Origin: Nitzschia sp. DOCU1
Lineage: Eukaryota > Bacillariophyta > Bacillariophyceae > Bacillariales > Bacillariaceae
Length of the DNA stretch: 64,000 nucleotides
Direction of reading: 5' to 3'
Assembly (NCBI GenBank): GCA_951394045.1
Contig: OX595987.1
Span: 1,364,001-1,428,000 of the forward strand
The position numbers and the translations under genes were made by a program. Within the stretch, counting starts at the first letter, position 1. Each line of letters opens with the position of its first letter. Positions 9,396 through 19,142 of this stretch are shown here, piece after piece. A model generated the notes under the pieces. It was not told the DNA's origin and searched no databases. It worked only from the letters and a program-made list of their open reading frames with translations.

Positions 9396-10671
9396 GGTAT
9401 CATCACTTTCGGCCTTTCGGGTATCAATGATTGATCAGGGGTGCTGTACCTGCCGATTGATTGTACCGGTGATGGCAAGTGGAATGAACTTCCTTCTGCC
9501 GACATTACAGGTACTTTTTTCGGCATTGGGGCTGTCGTCTCTATCTTCTCCAAAGTGACAAAGTGCAGCCGACTTCTCTGATTTCACTCCAGTTTACGAT
9601 CCATAGGACCTCGCAGGATAACAGGCCCGACTTTGTTGCAATTTCGGGCATTCCCAACAAGAACAAGCGCCACCATCCATAAATAATACTAGAAAACCTC
9701 AGTTTTAACGCCCTGTTTGCCCCAATAGAAAATCGGCCCTCTATCGGGTGGCGAACAACGGTAACCAGCAGACGATGTGGGTTGCGAATCTGTGTTGAAT
9801 CTGGCCACCCCGAGATTCATTCTTCCAGCGTTCCGAATGAAGGAACAGAAGAATCAATCAAGAAAAGGACAAGTATCCAAATCAAAGCCACCGCCAACAT
9901 CGCATTGCCCACGACCAAGAGCACCTGTTTGTTCCAAGGGAGACGTAGTTGGCAGGAAAGGGTTAATCGTTAGAAATTGCTACCTGCGGGGGTAAACTTC
10001 CGACCGCAAACTGAGCATCGAAAACACGCAAGGACGTTGTTGCATACCAACCAAATCCTTTACAAGCGTCCTTAATTCCAGCTAACAGAAGCGACGAGGT
10101 GAGCCTTTTATTGTTCTGCAGCGTTATCCATCCGATCATGCTTCGAATGACTCTATCGGTTTGAATGAAGTCCACGGTTCTCTCGTCGCGTCGGCATGAT
10201 GAAAGCGGTTCTCTCGTGATGTTATCGATGCCTTTATCGTGTGGCGGGGCCACCATTTTGTTTCGATGTTCCGATTTTTGATTCGATGAAGTCATGCTTT
10301 GATCCATCCGACCAATTGTCCAAATCTCCTCGCACAACAGTTAATCTGGCTTGCACGCGCGCCTACGCTGCTTGCCGTAGATGCTGCAACGCAGTCCAGC
10401 ACAACGATTGTTTGATTGGCTCGGCCGCTGTCACTTGCATTTGCAGCGTTCTTCGTTTGAAAATATGGGGACAAAAGGCGTCTCATGTCTTGATTCTCCT
10501 GGATTTTGCGGCTGTCGTGGTGATTGACTTCACAAGTAGTAGTCAATTGGCTCCACGGCCTTTTCCTCCATCAGAGAGTGTCGTTTCCCTATATTTGGTT
10601 GGGGTCACCCAATTCTTGTTGGAACTATCTGTCTGACATTTTGTTTTTTGGTTATTTTTACTTTTTGCGTG
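9396..10671. other. Intergenic between divergent genes
   Basis: 1.3 kb between two outward-facing genes, so it probably holds both promoters. Several frames of 60-130 codons exist on both strands, but none has recognisable domains or coherent hydrophobic patterning. Confidence 0.6.
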
Positions 10672-12387
10672 ATGGCGAAGCCTGCTTTGGCGCTGCCATT
10701 AGGTACCGAGAGCTATCGCTTCTCTGCGCCGGCGAAGCCGTCCAAGTCCTCGTCTACGACCCCGGACTCCGCTGCTAGCATGAACATAGATCAGCAAAAC
10801 AATGGGGCTTCGACGGAGGCAAACGGTTCACCTACTGCTCACAATGTGGCTCAATTGGACCTTTCGCAGATTTCTTCTACGGTCGGGAACAGCGTCGTCC
10901 ACGATCTTATGCGAGTTTATGAGAGTTTGACCCAGTCTAGTACGCCACAAGTTACGTTCGAGGACGCGTCTGGCAAGCCCGGTGCCCCCGGGCCGGGAGG
11001 CTATGATGCTCCACCCGTGGGGGCACCCTATGGAGCCCCTGGTCAAATCCCTCCAACATCTAGCTTTCCTCTTCCACCTCCGCCCATGTATCATACGCAA
11101 CCCCCAGGCGGCTATCCACCTTCTCAGCAGCAGCCACCTGTTCCGCATCAACCATACTACGGGGACTATACATATAGTCACCAACCAAATACGATGGACC
11201 ACCCGCCCCAGCATGGATATATGTTGCCTGAGCATGACTCCAACCAATCTGATAGAGAGGATTCCGATGAGGACGAAGAAGAGGATCCGGAAGAAAGTGG
11301 CAGACGTTCGAAGCGGAGACGACGGGGTTCAGACTCTAGCAACGGTCGGGGGCAAAAGGGCCGTAAGAAGTCCAAAGCTGCCGATGGGCGATGGTCAAAG
11401 CGTTTCACATGGCCTGAAGATCTTCACCGGGATTTTGTATCTGCCATTTTCGATGTCGGATTGAAGCATTCCTCCCCTTCCACAATTTTGGAGCACATGC
11501 CAAAACATGAACAGATTACCGCTGAACGTATCAAGAGCCATCTTCAAAAGTATCGGATGCACCGAGTCAAATCCAAGAAGGAATTCATCTCTTCCTACGA
11601 AGCATCCTTGCGTAACTTCAAGGAGCGTGGCCTCACAGGTGTCAAGTCCGTCTCTGGCAGCGAAATGGCAGCGCATTTGACGTACCAAGATATGAACAAC
11701 GGCCCCGCTGTAGCCGTCACCCCAAAGCCGTCGGAAACTCGTAGTGAAAGCAAACCAGGGATGGAAGCGTTAATGCTTCCAAAGCTGACTGAAGCGGAGA
11801 AGGCATCGCCGATGGGCTCGGCTATGGGGTACTTAATGGGACTTTTCTTTTCTCTGAAGCAACAACTCATGGTCCAACGTGCCGCGGAAGCGGCCCAAAG
11901 AAAGGCGGAAACGCCGGTGCAAGCTGTGTTCAGCTCGTTTGTTGGAGGGGGTATGGGCACTGGTGCACCTTCTCCCGACAGCGCGGATGGCACCCAGCCA
12001 TATGATCCAAACGCACACAAGCAAGCATCACAGTCCATTAGAACCAATATCGAAGAAAATAGCATTATGAAGCGGGAAATGCAAAGTCAGATGGCTCTCC
12101 AGAACAAGATGCGTGCATTGAAGCAGCAAGAACTGAACAAGTACAAGAACTTGCCTGGAACTGGTGAGACGCATGCAGATTCACATATGGAAGAAGAGGG
12201 GGAGACTATGCAGCCTACCGACAATAGCCGCATTCAGGGCGCCGGGGAAACGGCCGGAAACGATGATCACTCTGGATCCAGCGGCCGCAACCAACAACAA
12301 CGAAGCCTCTCAATAGGAGCATCGGAAGAATTTTGGCAAACTGACGTTGTCGATGAGCAGCTTTTCGAGTTTTTGATGAATAGCTAA
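10672..12387 (+). CDS. GARP / Myb-like (SHLQKYR) transcription factor
   Basis: 571 residues from the first ATG (the frame opens slightly earlier with non-ATG codons). Residues 241-300 are a single Myb-like GARP domain: RWSKRFTWPEDLHRDFVSAI, then ITAERIKSHLQKYR, the SHAQKYF-type helix of plant G2-like and type-B response regulators. Before it come a Pro/Gly/Tyr-rich region (110-185), an acidic patch (195-210) and a basic stretch (211-240) that could be a nuclear localisation signal. After it is a probable coiled coil (LMGLFFSLKQQLMVQRAAEA), then a low-complexity tail. No receiver domain is present, so it is not a two-component regulator. It should bind DNA in the nucleus; targets are unknown. 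Confidence 0.88.
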   Translation: MAKPALALPLGTESYRFSAPAKPSKSSSTTPDSAASMNIDQQNNGASTEANGSPTAHNVAQLDLSQISSTVGNSVVHDLMRVYESLTQSSTPQVTFEDASGKPGAPGPGGYDAPPVGAPYGAPGQIPPTSSFPLPPPPMYHTQPPGGYPPSQQQPPVPHQPYYGDYTYSHQPNTMDHPPQHGYMLPEHDSNQSDREDSDEDEEEDPEESGRRSKRRRRGSDSSNGRGQKGRKKSKAADGRWSKRFTWPEDLHRDFVSAIFDVGLKHSSPSTILEHMPKHEQITAERIKSHLQKYRMHRVKSKKEFISSYEASLRNFKERGLTGVKSVSGSEMAAHLTYQDMNNGPAVAVTPKPSETRSESKPGMEALMLPKLTEAEKASPMGSAMGYLMGLFFSLKQQLMVQRAAEAAQRKAETPVQAVFSSFVGGGMGTGAPSPDSADGTQPYDPNAHKQASQSIRTNIEENSIMKREMQSQMALQNKMRALKQQELNKYKNLPGTGETHADSHMEEEGETMQPTDNSRIQGAGETAGNDDHSGSSGRNQQQRSLSIGASEEFWQTDVVDEQLFEFLMNS

Positions 12388-12689
12388 CTCTAGCTAGAGC
12401 TATTCTTGGGCTTCACTCTACTAGATTTGAGTGTATCATAGTTCTACTTTTAATGACGATCGTATGAACGAAATTGCAAGCAACCCTCCATCGTGTCGCT
12501 GGAGCGTGCGCAGAGACGCACGCTTTGAATCACGAGTCGTTCGTGGCGCCGACTAACTCGCTCGACAACCAACCAAAAATCCAACTTGGTTTTTGTTCTG
12601 TCGGATGACAATGGAGGGCATCACCCTAACCTTCAGTTTTTATTCTGCTGCAGTATCAAACATACGGTGAACTTTGTCCCAGTCACACG
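12388..12689. other. Short intergenic region upstream of NOP9
   Basis: About 300 bp between tandem genes. I see no RNA gene or repeat; it presumably holds the 3' UTR of the GARP gene and the NOP9 promoter. Confidence 0.6.
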
Positions 12690-14999
12690 ATGGGAAGGGA
12701 TTTCAGTGGAACAAATGACGGGGAAGGTGGCTCTGGCTACAATCGACCCAGGAGGCCTAATCCAGAAACAATCGCCTATTTGAGGGGCCTACCTCTGGTC
12801 GTCGACGAGGCGAAGAAAGAAATCGACGCCTTTCTGAATGGCGGGAAAGACGGTGATGACTTCCCACAGAGCTTATCAGCGGCAATATCTGCAATCGACG
12901 AAGTTCGGATGGAAATCGCGTCGCTGGCTGGGGATGAGCATGCATCACAAAGCTTGGAAATTCTCGCCCATATTTCAGCTCCGTATTCCGAGACGGCTGC
13001 CCGAGTCCTCCTGTCGGCTTGTTCGGGGTATCATCTCCATTTGGCGACCCATAGATATGGATCTCATGTTTTACAGACGATCCTCCAGTTGGCGGTGTCT
13101 TCATCGTCAGATACAGATCTCGCTCTTCACAAAGAGGCGCCACAATTTGGAGACTATGTGGCCAGCTTGCCGTCACTGTCGGATTTGATTCTTGGCATGG
13201 TGGAAGAGCTAAGTACTACCGCAACTCAGTTAGCAATTCACGTGTGCGGGTCACATGTGCTACGGACTCTTCTTTGCGTACTGGGTGAGGTAGACCTGCT
13301 CCCTTCGGGGCCTCAAAACGACAACAAAGTAGACTCGGGCGCAATTCTTCGCGGCAGAAAGAAATCTAAGAAAAAGAAGAAAAAGCCGACACCAGACGAT
13401 TCTTCAAGTGCAACTTCTCATGCTGGGACGATGCGTGTTGTGTATAGAACGAATTCCAGAATCAATTCGCATGAGTTTGGGCCGCAATTGGAGTCTCTAA
13501 CGCATGCCTTGCTAGGAGAGCCAAGCGACGGACCGGGCGAGTTGCAACAGTTGGCGTGTCATCCCAGCGCAGGCCCGCTCTTGATTGTTCTTTTACGTGT
13601 TTTGACATACTCTAGCCCCGAGGCAAAGTTGATGGTTGAAAAGCAGTCATCGGACGTAAATGCCGCAATTGCTGACTTCCGCCTCGGAATCTCAAGGCCG
13701 GAACCAACTTTTACAGTCGGATCAGTGGCTCACGAAATGGCCAATCGACTCCTGTGCTGGGATGACAGCGCTGAAGAGCAAACGCAACTGGGTGATGTAA
13801 TCTACGGCTATTCGGGAGAACCCAGGGGGTCGCATGTCCTTGAAACGTTACTACGCCTTTCCACGGACGACATGTACGATGCCATTGTCAAGTACGGCGC
13901 ATTTGAAGACCCGACATCATTGCAGGATTATTCAGAACATGAAGTATCTAACTTTGTGGTGCAGACACTGCTGACAACGATACGAAGCAAGGAGCAAGCC
14001 GAACGCATTTTGAAAGCGATTGAGAAAGTCATCTCGGGAGGCCTGGCGGTGGATTCTTCCAAGCGAAGACGCGGGATATTATGGAGGGCGTGCGAGTTGG
14101 CTGCCAAATATCGCGTTGGCCAGGAAAGCTTACTCAAGGCGGTACGCCTAGGCTTTGGAGCAATATCTGAATCTGGTGATATCATAGAAAAGGGGGAATC
14201 CTCGGATGGCAAAAAGAAGAAGCAGCGACAAAAGGCCTCGGCCTGGGAGATCAAGGACTGCGTGCCAAGCCTCATCGATTTGAAAAAGCCCCAAGAGGAG
14301 GGCGGTCGCGCTTTGCTGGATGCTGCTGGGGCTCGATGCGTGTATCATATGCTACACTTTTCACCGCGACTATGCGAGGATGTGCTGAAGGGAATCTTAG
14401 AGGGCCTTTCCATGGAAGACATGGAAGTGTTGTGCCGAGATGGTCTTGGTAGCCGTTGCATTTTGGATGGAATACTGGATGGTCCTGGCAATTCAGCTGT
14501 ATTTGCTTCGGCCTTCAAGGTTCTCTACGATAAGCTGAAAGGGCGATGGACATCCCTGGCCACTGATCGTGTGGGCCATCATACCGTTAAGAAGCTGTTT
14601 CATGCGTTACCCAAAATGGACGACAAAGCGAAACTCGTTGAAGAGCTCGTTGCCGGTGGGAATCGATTGAATGGGAATTCCATGGGAAGAAGCGTGGCCC
14701 AGGAATGCTTGGTGCAAATCTACAGTGAGAATCGCAAGGAATGGCGAAAAGCCATGACCAAGCCGCCGACCAAGGAAGACAACGTTTTCGACGACATCAT
14801 CGCCGACGCGCCCTCCAATAGAGAGCAGGATGCCGAAGGAAACCCGAAATCTAAGCGCAAGCGAAAACGAAAGCGACCCGGCAAGGAGGACGAAGGGGAG
14901 AGGCCCCCGAACGCAAAATCAGAGCAGCGGCCGAAGAAGGAACTGGCTACGGATGCCATCATCCGAGCAATGTCCGAACCTGCAAAGAGCAAACACTAA
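12690..14999 (+). CDS. NOP9: Nop9-like Pumilio-repeat nucleolar protein
   Basis: 769 residues. Scattered PUF-type repeats match the Nop9 pattern: HLATHRYGSHVLQTILQLAV near residue 120, ATQLAIHVCGSHVLRTLL near 180, GYSGEPRGSHVLETLLRL near 375, LCRDGLGSRCILDGIL near 585, ATDRVGHHTVKKLFHAL near 630 and NSMGRSVAQECL near 660. Nop9 binds pre-rRNA and is needed for 18S rRNA maturation and small-subunit assembly in the nucleolus. A Lys-rich insert (RKKSKKKKKKP) near residue 220 and a basic C-terminal tail fit nucleolar targeting. Length is near that of yeast and plant Nop9. The gene converges on a kinase gene with only 50 bp between stop codons. Confidence 0.88.
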   Translation: MGRDFSGTNDGEGGSGYNRPRRPNPETIAYLRGLPLVVDEAKKEIDAFLNGGKDGDDFPQSLSAAISAIDEVRMEIASLAGDEHASQSLEILAHISAPYSETAARVLLSACSGYHLHLATHRYGSHVLQTILQLAVSSSSDTDLALHKEAPQFGDYVASLPSLSDLILGMVEELSTTATQLAIHVCGSHVLRTLLCVLGEVDLLPSGPQNDNKVDSGAILRGRKKSKKKKKKPTPDDSSSATSHAGTMRVVYRTNSRINSHEFGPQLESLTHALLGEPSDGPGELQQLACHPSAGPLLIVLLRVLTYSSPEAKLMVEKQSSDVNAAIADFRLGISRPEPTFTVGSVAHEMANRLLCWDDSAEEQTQLGDVIYGYSGEPRGSHVLETLLRLSTDDMYDAIVKYGAFEDPTSLQDYSEHEVSNFVVQTLLTTIRSKEQAERILKAIEKVISGGLAVDSSKRRRGILWRACELAAKYRVGQESLLKAVRLGFGAISESGDIIEKGESSDGKKKKQRQKASAWEIKDCVPSLIDLKKPQEEGGRALLDAAGARCVYHMLHFSPRLCEDVLKGILEGLSMEDMEVLCRDGLGSRCILDGILDGPGNSAVFASAFKVLYDKLKGRWTSLATDRVGHHTVKKLFHALPKMDDKAKLVEELVAGGNRLNGNSMGRSVAQECLVQIYSENRKEWRKAMTKPPTKEDNVFDDIIADAPSNREQDAEGNPKSKRKRKRKRPGKEDEGERPPNAKSEQRPKKELATDAIIRAMSEPAKSKH

Positions 15000-15049
15000 G
15001 TAATTCAAAACAGAGTAACACAGTAGCTATTTATTTACAATACGCGCCA

Positions 15050-16252
15050 TCAGCAAGCTATGCTAGCAGGCGGTAGTATCTTGGGCATTTTGAATGGTCG
15101 GAATCGTAGTCGATGGCTTGTAGGTGATTCCCGTCGGGGCTTTTCACTCAGCTCCGACGATAGAATCTCGTGTATTTCTTGCATGGACGGTCGGGTGTCG
15201 ATATCTCGCGACCACCCCTTTTCAATCATCAACCTCAAGTGCCTGGGACACGAAGAAGGAACAGCTGGCCTCATTCCAAAGCGCCAGACACGGACTTCAT
15301 GTTCGCGTTTGCTAAAAGCCAAGAAACTCTTCTGTAACGATATGATCTCATTGAGAAGCATGACAAAACTGAAAACATCGGTTTTTTCATTGTACGGTTC
15401 AGCAAGGCCACACTCGGGACTCATGTAACGTCTAGTCCCAGTCACTGCCGTGAGGTTGAATCTCTGACCCTCTTCTGTTTGCGTGGGCAGGATTCTCGAC
15501 ACATCAAAGTCGAAGAGCTTAAGGGTACCGTTTTGAAAACCGACATTTGCGGGTTTGATATCTCGGTGGACGATTCTATGCGCGTGGAGATACACAACAG
15601 CCGAAGCGAGGTCCTTTGCCACCTGCAGTCTCGTATGAAAAAAATGGTCCAGTTTCGAATGCCGATGTCTCAAAGAATATCGAAGCTTGTCCGCTTCATG
15701 TTTCCAGTTCTCGAAGCGATCGGTAAGCATTTCATCCAGCCGATCTAGCACGAAGAAGTAACCATCGTTCTTTCCCGTGGAATAAGCACAGACTCCTTGC
15801 TGAGACCAGGCCTTGACATGTATTATATTTTCGTGGTTTAACAGCGATAAGATCGTTGCTTCCGTGGCCAGCCCAGCTGCACACGCCGCGAACAATCCTG
15901 CATCATTCACCATCTTCTCCCGCAACACTTTCACCACGTAACGGCTAGGATCGATGGCTTCTACAGAGGTGCTCTTAATCTCAAAAACATCAGAGAATGT
16001 CCCCTGCCCCAAGAGTTTCCCGAGCTCAAATTGAGAATGGTGCACTTCCAGAGGGGCTCGACTAGTCATTCCTTTTTGTTCCAGAAACTCCTGCGAGTTA
16101 CCCAGTTGCTCCATTGTTTTGGAGGCATACTGCACGACTTTCAAGGCTTTTTTCAACGCTAGTCGGTCCTTTCTCTTGTCTTCTTTTTCCCTATCGCCGA
16201 GATATATCCACGTAGTGTCATCAGTGCCATTGTCGCATTCCTCACGCCTCAT
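15050..16252 (-). CDS. Ser/Thr-type protein kinase with DFD in place of DFG
   Basis: 400 residues. The kinase domain begins near 75: glycine loop GQGTFSDVF (82-90), Lys108 in VVKVL, alpha-C Glu131, catalytic loop HRDIKPAN (229-236), a DFD metal motif at 248-250 where DFG is usual, and SPECG in the activation segment. An inserted stretch of about 25 residues (ENWKHEADKLRYSLRHRHS) sits before the helix leading to the catalytic loop. The 70-residue N-terminus is helical and charged. The same architecture recurs in the kinases at 19143-20345 and 29840-30987, so this is a local family. All phosphotransfer residues except the Gly of DFG are present, so activity is likely. The substrate is unknown. 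Confidence 0.88.
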   Translation of the reverse strand: MRREECDNGTDDTTWIYLGDREKEDKRKDRLALKKALKVVQYASKTMEQLGNSQEFLEQKGMTSRAPLEVHHSQFELGKLLGQGTFSDVFEIKSTSVEAIDPSRYVVKVLREKMVNDAGLFAACAAGLATEATILSLLNHENIIHVKAWSQQGVCAYSTGKNDGYFFVLDRLDEMLTDRFENWKHEADKLRYSLRHRHSKLDHFFHTRLQVAKDLASAVVYLHAHRIVHRDIKPANVGFQNGTLKLFDFDVSRILPTQTEEGQRFNLTAVTGTRRYMSPECGLAEPYNEKTDVFSFVMLLNEIISLQKSFLAFSKREHEVRVWRFGMRPAVPSSCPRHLRLMIEKGWSRDIDTRPSMQEIHEILSSELSEKPRRESPTSHRLRFRPFKMPKILPPASIAC

Positions 16253-16769
16253 TGTGGAATTGTTGCCGAAGAGATGCTTTGCGTCGGAATGAGTGTTGCA
16301 ATTGCAGTGTTTCGTTGTTTTATGAGATGCGGTTCTACTGCTTCCCGAAGTGATGCGCCGTCATGTCAGAAGAGGCCAAAGAATGCGAACACGATGATCA
16401 CCAGGTTGGGAACGGGCCATACACGGAAGATCTATGCCTTGGATTGACCGGCTCGATTCTTCTTCTGAAGAACAATGCCACGCGTCAGCAATCTCGAAGC
16501 TCTCGTAGAGGCAGTACCAGGTACCAGAAGCGCTTGAAGGAAGGCGAAGCAAAACTTGGACATGTCATCACCGGGTCATTACGTCAGCATGTTGAAGGAA
16601 GTTCTTGCGACACGATGATACGGCCAGACCGACGAAAAATTCAAAATCCCATCATCTCATCGTCAATCGGCCATCGGCATCTCGACATCATCATCTGTTG
16701 CAAATTCATCGACGATGATCTTTCCAGCACAAGAAACATTTATTGTCGTTTCTCTCGCTCTATTATACG
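16253..16769. other. Intergenic between divergent kinase and FAD oxidoreductase genes
   Basis: About 500 bp that should carry both promoters. Short frames here show no recognisable domain. Confidence 0.6.
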
Positions 16770-19046
16770 ATGGTTACATTAACCAGGTTTCGTCTGAATC
16801 ATTTTCGATTGTGCGTTCTTTTAATTTATTCCCAGCATTGGACCTCGGTGGCCTTTGGACAAGGATGGTCTCTGTTTCGTCGTGCTGGGCGGCGTCAAAC
16901 AGCACCGAATCCAATCTCGGCTCTTCAACTAGGAGAGCCGCACTATGAGCCACCCTTTAACTACGCCTGTGAGGTCGTCGGAGCATTTGGTCGTGTGGGA
17001 TCCTTTTGGTTGTGCCACGGTGCAGAGCCAACAAATGACAAAGGCACATCGTCGTCGTCAACATCTGCGGCGCCAGTGCCTCGTGGACTTTCGCCGGGAT
17101 GTTGGACAAGGCCGGGGAGTCCCATTTATGTGGCCACACCAAGTGCGGCGTGGTCAGATATTTGGGATCAAACATTGGAAGATCGACGTCAAGATCTGGT
17201 ATTTGTGGGGAACGGTTTGCCACCACCGTACTTGAAATCGGCAACGGTCGTAGTGCCGCACTTTGCGGTACTTAAAAAATGCCGAATCAACGACAAGAAT
17301 GGTAGGGGCTGTATTCAGACAACTCCAACGTCCCCCAAGACATACTTGTATGGACGCCATGCGAGAAACGCTGCGCAAATACTCAATGCTCACGGCGTTC
17401 AAACCGAGATACTGGAAACGTTTTCGGAAATTTACGAGGCGGCCGCTCGCAAACTCTTATGGGCGTCTTGCATGTGGCTGGTTTGCCGGGAAGGAGCCGC
17501 AAAGGAGTCCCCGTGGACCGTAGGTCAGGTTCACGAACAACGACTAGGCGTTTTCAATGAGCTAGTTGACGATTTGTTCCCTGCCTTGGTGGAGGTGCTG
17601 GGCAGACCAGCGAACCGCACGGACCTGGACCGGTATCTGCGCGACTATTCTTTGTCCATAGCAGATGCCATACCTAGCTTGGACTTGGTAATGGCAGAAA
17701 TAGAAGATCGCAATGGTCTGTGGCTTTCTAGAAGAAACGACAGCAATCCTCAACGTTATCATCAAGAGCTAATTGCTCGAATTGCAGGACCAGACGTGCT
17801 CGAGCGAGCTGTCCATCAAGCTGGGTCATTGGCTACCACAAAGAAACGATCAATCATAGCTGACGACGTTGGGCTCACATTCTGGGGCGAACAAGGATCC
17901 TTTCAACCTGCCAAACAAAAGGTAGTGATTGTCGGTGGTGGCATCATTGGTAGCTGTTTGGGCCTGTTTCTATCCCAACGTCGGCCTGACCTAAGCATAA
18001 TCGTCCTCGACCAGATGCCTGCAGATTCCGTTGGACGAACTACACCAGCATCATGGGCCTGGTTGAATGCAAATGGCAAGTCACCCAAGTCCTATCAAAT
18101 CATCAATCAGCTAGGGATGCAGGCATGGAAGAACGAACCCCACTTGGCTAGCTTGGTGTCTTGGACGGGAAGTTTAGTCCGATTCGAGAATCCACCTGAA
18201 TTTGTTCAGGATGGCGGATATCCCGCAAAAGGACCCCTAAATCCTGACCAAATACTCGACCTGGAGCCCCTCGCTAGCTGGAACTTGTCGGACAACGATG
18301 AAAAATTGCAAAGGTATACCTATTTCTTTCGCGACGAAGGTTGCGTTGATCCTATAGTGGCGGTGCGCGTGCTTCGAAATGCAGCGACGAAGAGTGCCGT
18401 GCGCTTTGTCCCAGATGCAAACGTAACAAGCGTCGACCGTGATCCTGTAACGGGTAAAATTTCTGGTGTCTCTGCACTTTTGGGACAAGAGAGTGTGACA
18501 TTCATGGCGGATTTGGTGATTGTTGCTGCCGGGGCTGGCTCAGCTGGGAAGGGTCTCAAGTGTGGAGTGGAATTATTGCACAGTCCAGGCGCCATCGCCT
18601 ACGCCTGTCCGAATGCCAAAGAGTCGCGGCGCTTATCTCGAATTCTGGTAGACCCTCTTCGGTCAAGTCACGTCTTACAGCGCCCCGACGGGACCATTGT
18701 TGCTGGAGGTGGGGCCCTTGAAGTTGGTGGAACGGTTGGAACTGTACCGATAACATCATCCAACGACGACAAGGCCAATGATTCCTTGCTCGACGGCGCC
18801 AGGAGACTTTCTCCATCAATTTTGGAAGGGTCGGCGTTCGTAAAGACTTGTGAAGCCGTTCGACCAATGCCAGTCGATGGATTGCCTATTGTTGGATATA
18901 TCGAAGAGGGTCTTTACATTGTTGTAACTCATTCTGGAATGACCCTCGGTCCTTTGCTGTCAAGTATGGCAGCGGCCGAAGTATCGGAGGGTGTGACATG
19001 TGATCTTCTTGGTCCCTATAGGCCGTCTCGATTCGAAGGCGCATAA
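16770..19046 (+). CDS. Plastid-type fused protein with C-terminal FAD-dependent oxidoreductase (DAO family)
   Basis: 758 residues from the first ATG. The N-terminus (MVTLTRFRLNHFRLCVLLIY, then SVAFGQG) looks like a signal peptide with an A/F cleavage site and a Ser/Arg-rich following stretch, the diatom plastid presequence pattern. Residues ~50-330 form a first domain that begins with a degenerate Rossmann turn (GAFGRVGS); it contains VVVPHFAVLKKC and a helical C-terminal half, and resembles ketopantoate-reductase-like dehydrogenases. Residues ~385-758 are a DAO-type FAD oxidoreductase: VVIVGGGIIGSCLGLFLS, the RTTPASWAWLNANGKSPKSY region, ADLVIVAAGAG and a C-terminal PIVGYIEEGLYIVVTHSGMT. The substrate is unknown; an amino acid or amine is typical for the family. 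Both halves share one frame with no intron, so this is a true fusion if the frame is correct. Confidence 0.8.
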   Translation: MVTLTRFRLNHFRLCVLLIYSQHWTSVAFGQGWSLFRRAGRRQTAPNPISALQLGEPHYEPPFNYACEVVGAFGRVGSFWLCHGAEPTNDKGTSSSSTSAAPVPRGLSPGCWTRPGSPIYVATPSAAWSDIWDQTLEDRRQDLVFVGNGLPPPYLKSATVVVPHFAVLKKCRINDKNGRGCIQTTPTSPKTYLYGRHARNAAQILNAHGVQTEILETFSEIYEAAARKLLWASCMWLVCREGAAKESPWTVGQVHEQRLGVFNELVDDLFPALVEVLGRPANRTDLDRYLRDYSLSIADAIPSLDLVMAEIEDRNGLWLSRRNDSNPQRYHQELIARIAGPDVLERAVHQAGSLATTKKRSIIADDVGLTFWGEQGSFQPAKQKVVIVGGGIIGSCLGLFLSQRRPDLSIIVLDQMPADSVGRTTPASWAWLNANGKSPKSYQIINQLGMQAWKNEPHLASLVSWTGSLVRFENPPEFVQDGGYPAKGPLNPDQILDLEPLASWNLSDNDEKLQRYTYFFRDEGCVDPIVAVRVLRNAATKSAVRFVPDANVTSVDRDPVTGKISGVSALLGQESVTFMADLVIVAAGAGSAGKGLKCGVELLHSPGAIAYACPNAKESRRLSRILVDPLRSSHVLQRPDGTIVAGGGALEVGGTVGTVPITSSNDDKANDSLLDGARRLSPSILEGSAFVKTCEAVRPMPVDGLPIVGYIEEGLYIVVTHSGMTLGPLLSSMAAAEVSEGVTCDLLGPYRPSRFEGA

Positions 19047-19142
19047 TTCAGAAATCTTTCCACCATCCATTAAACTTCAGTCGTATATGTAAAAGGAAAT
19101 GTTTATATTCTATCGTACTCTAATAATAGCAATGGCACATTG

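Noticed and set aside
9963..10636. Frames of 124 (minus) and 131 (plus) codons upstream of the GARP gene
   Set aside because: They overlap each other on opposite strands, and neither has coding-like patterning or a family match.
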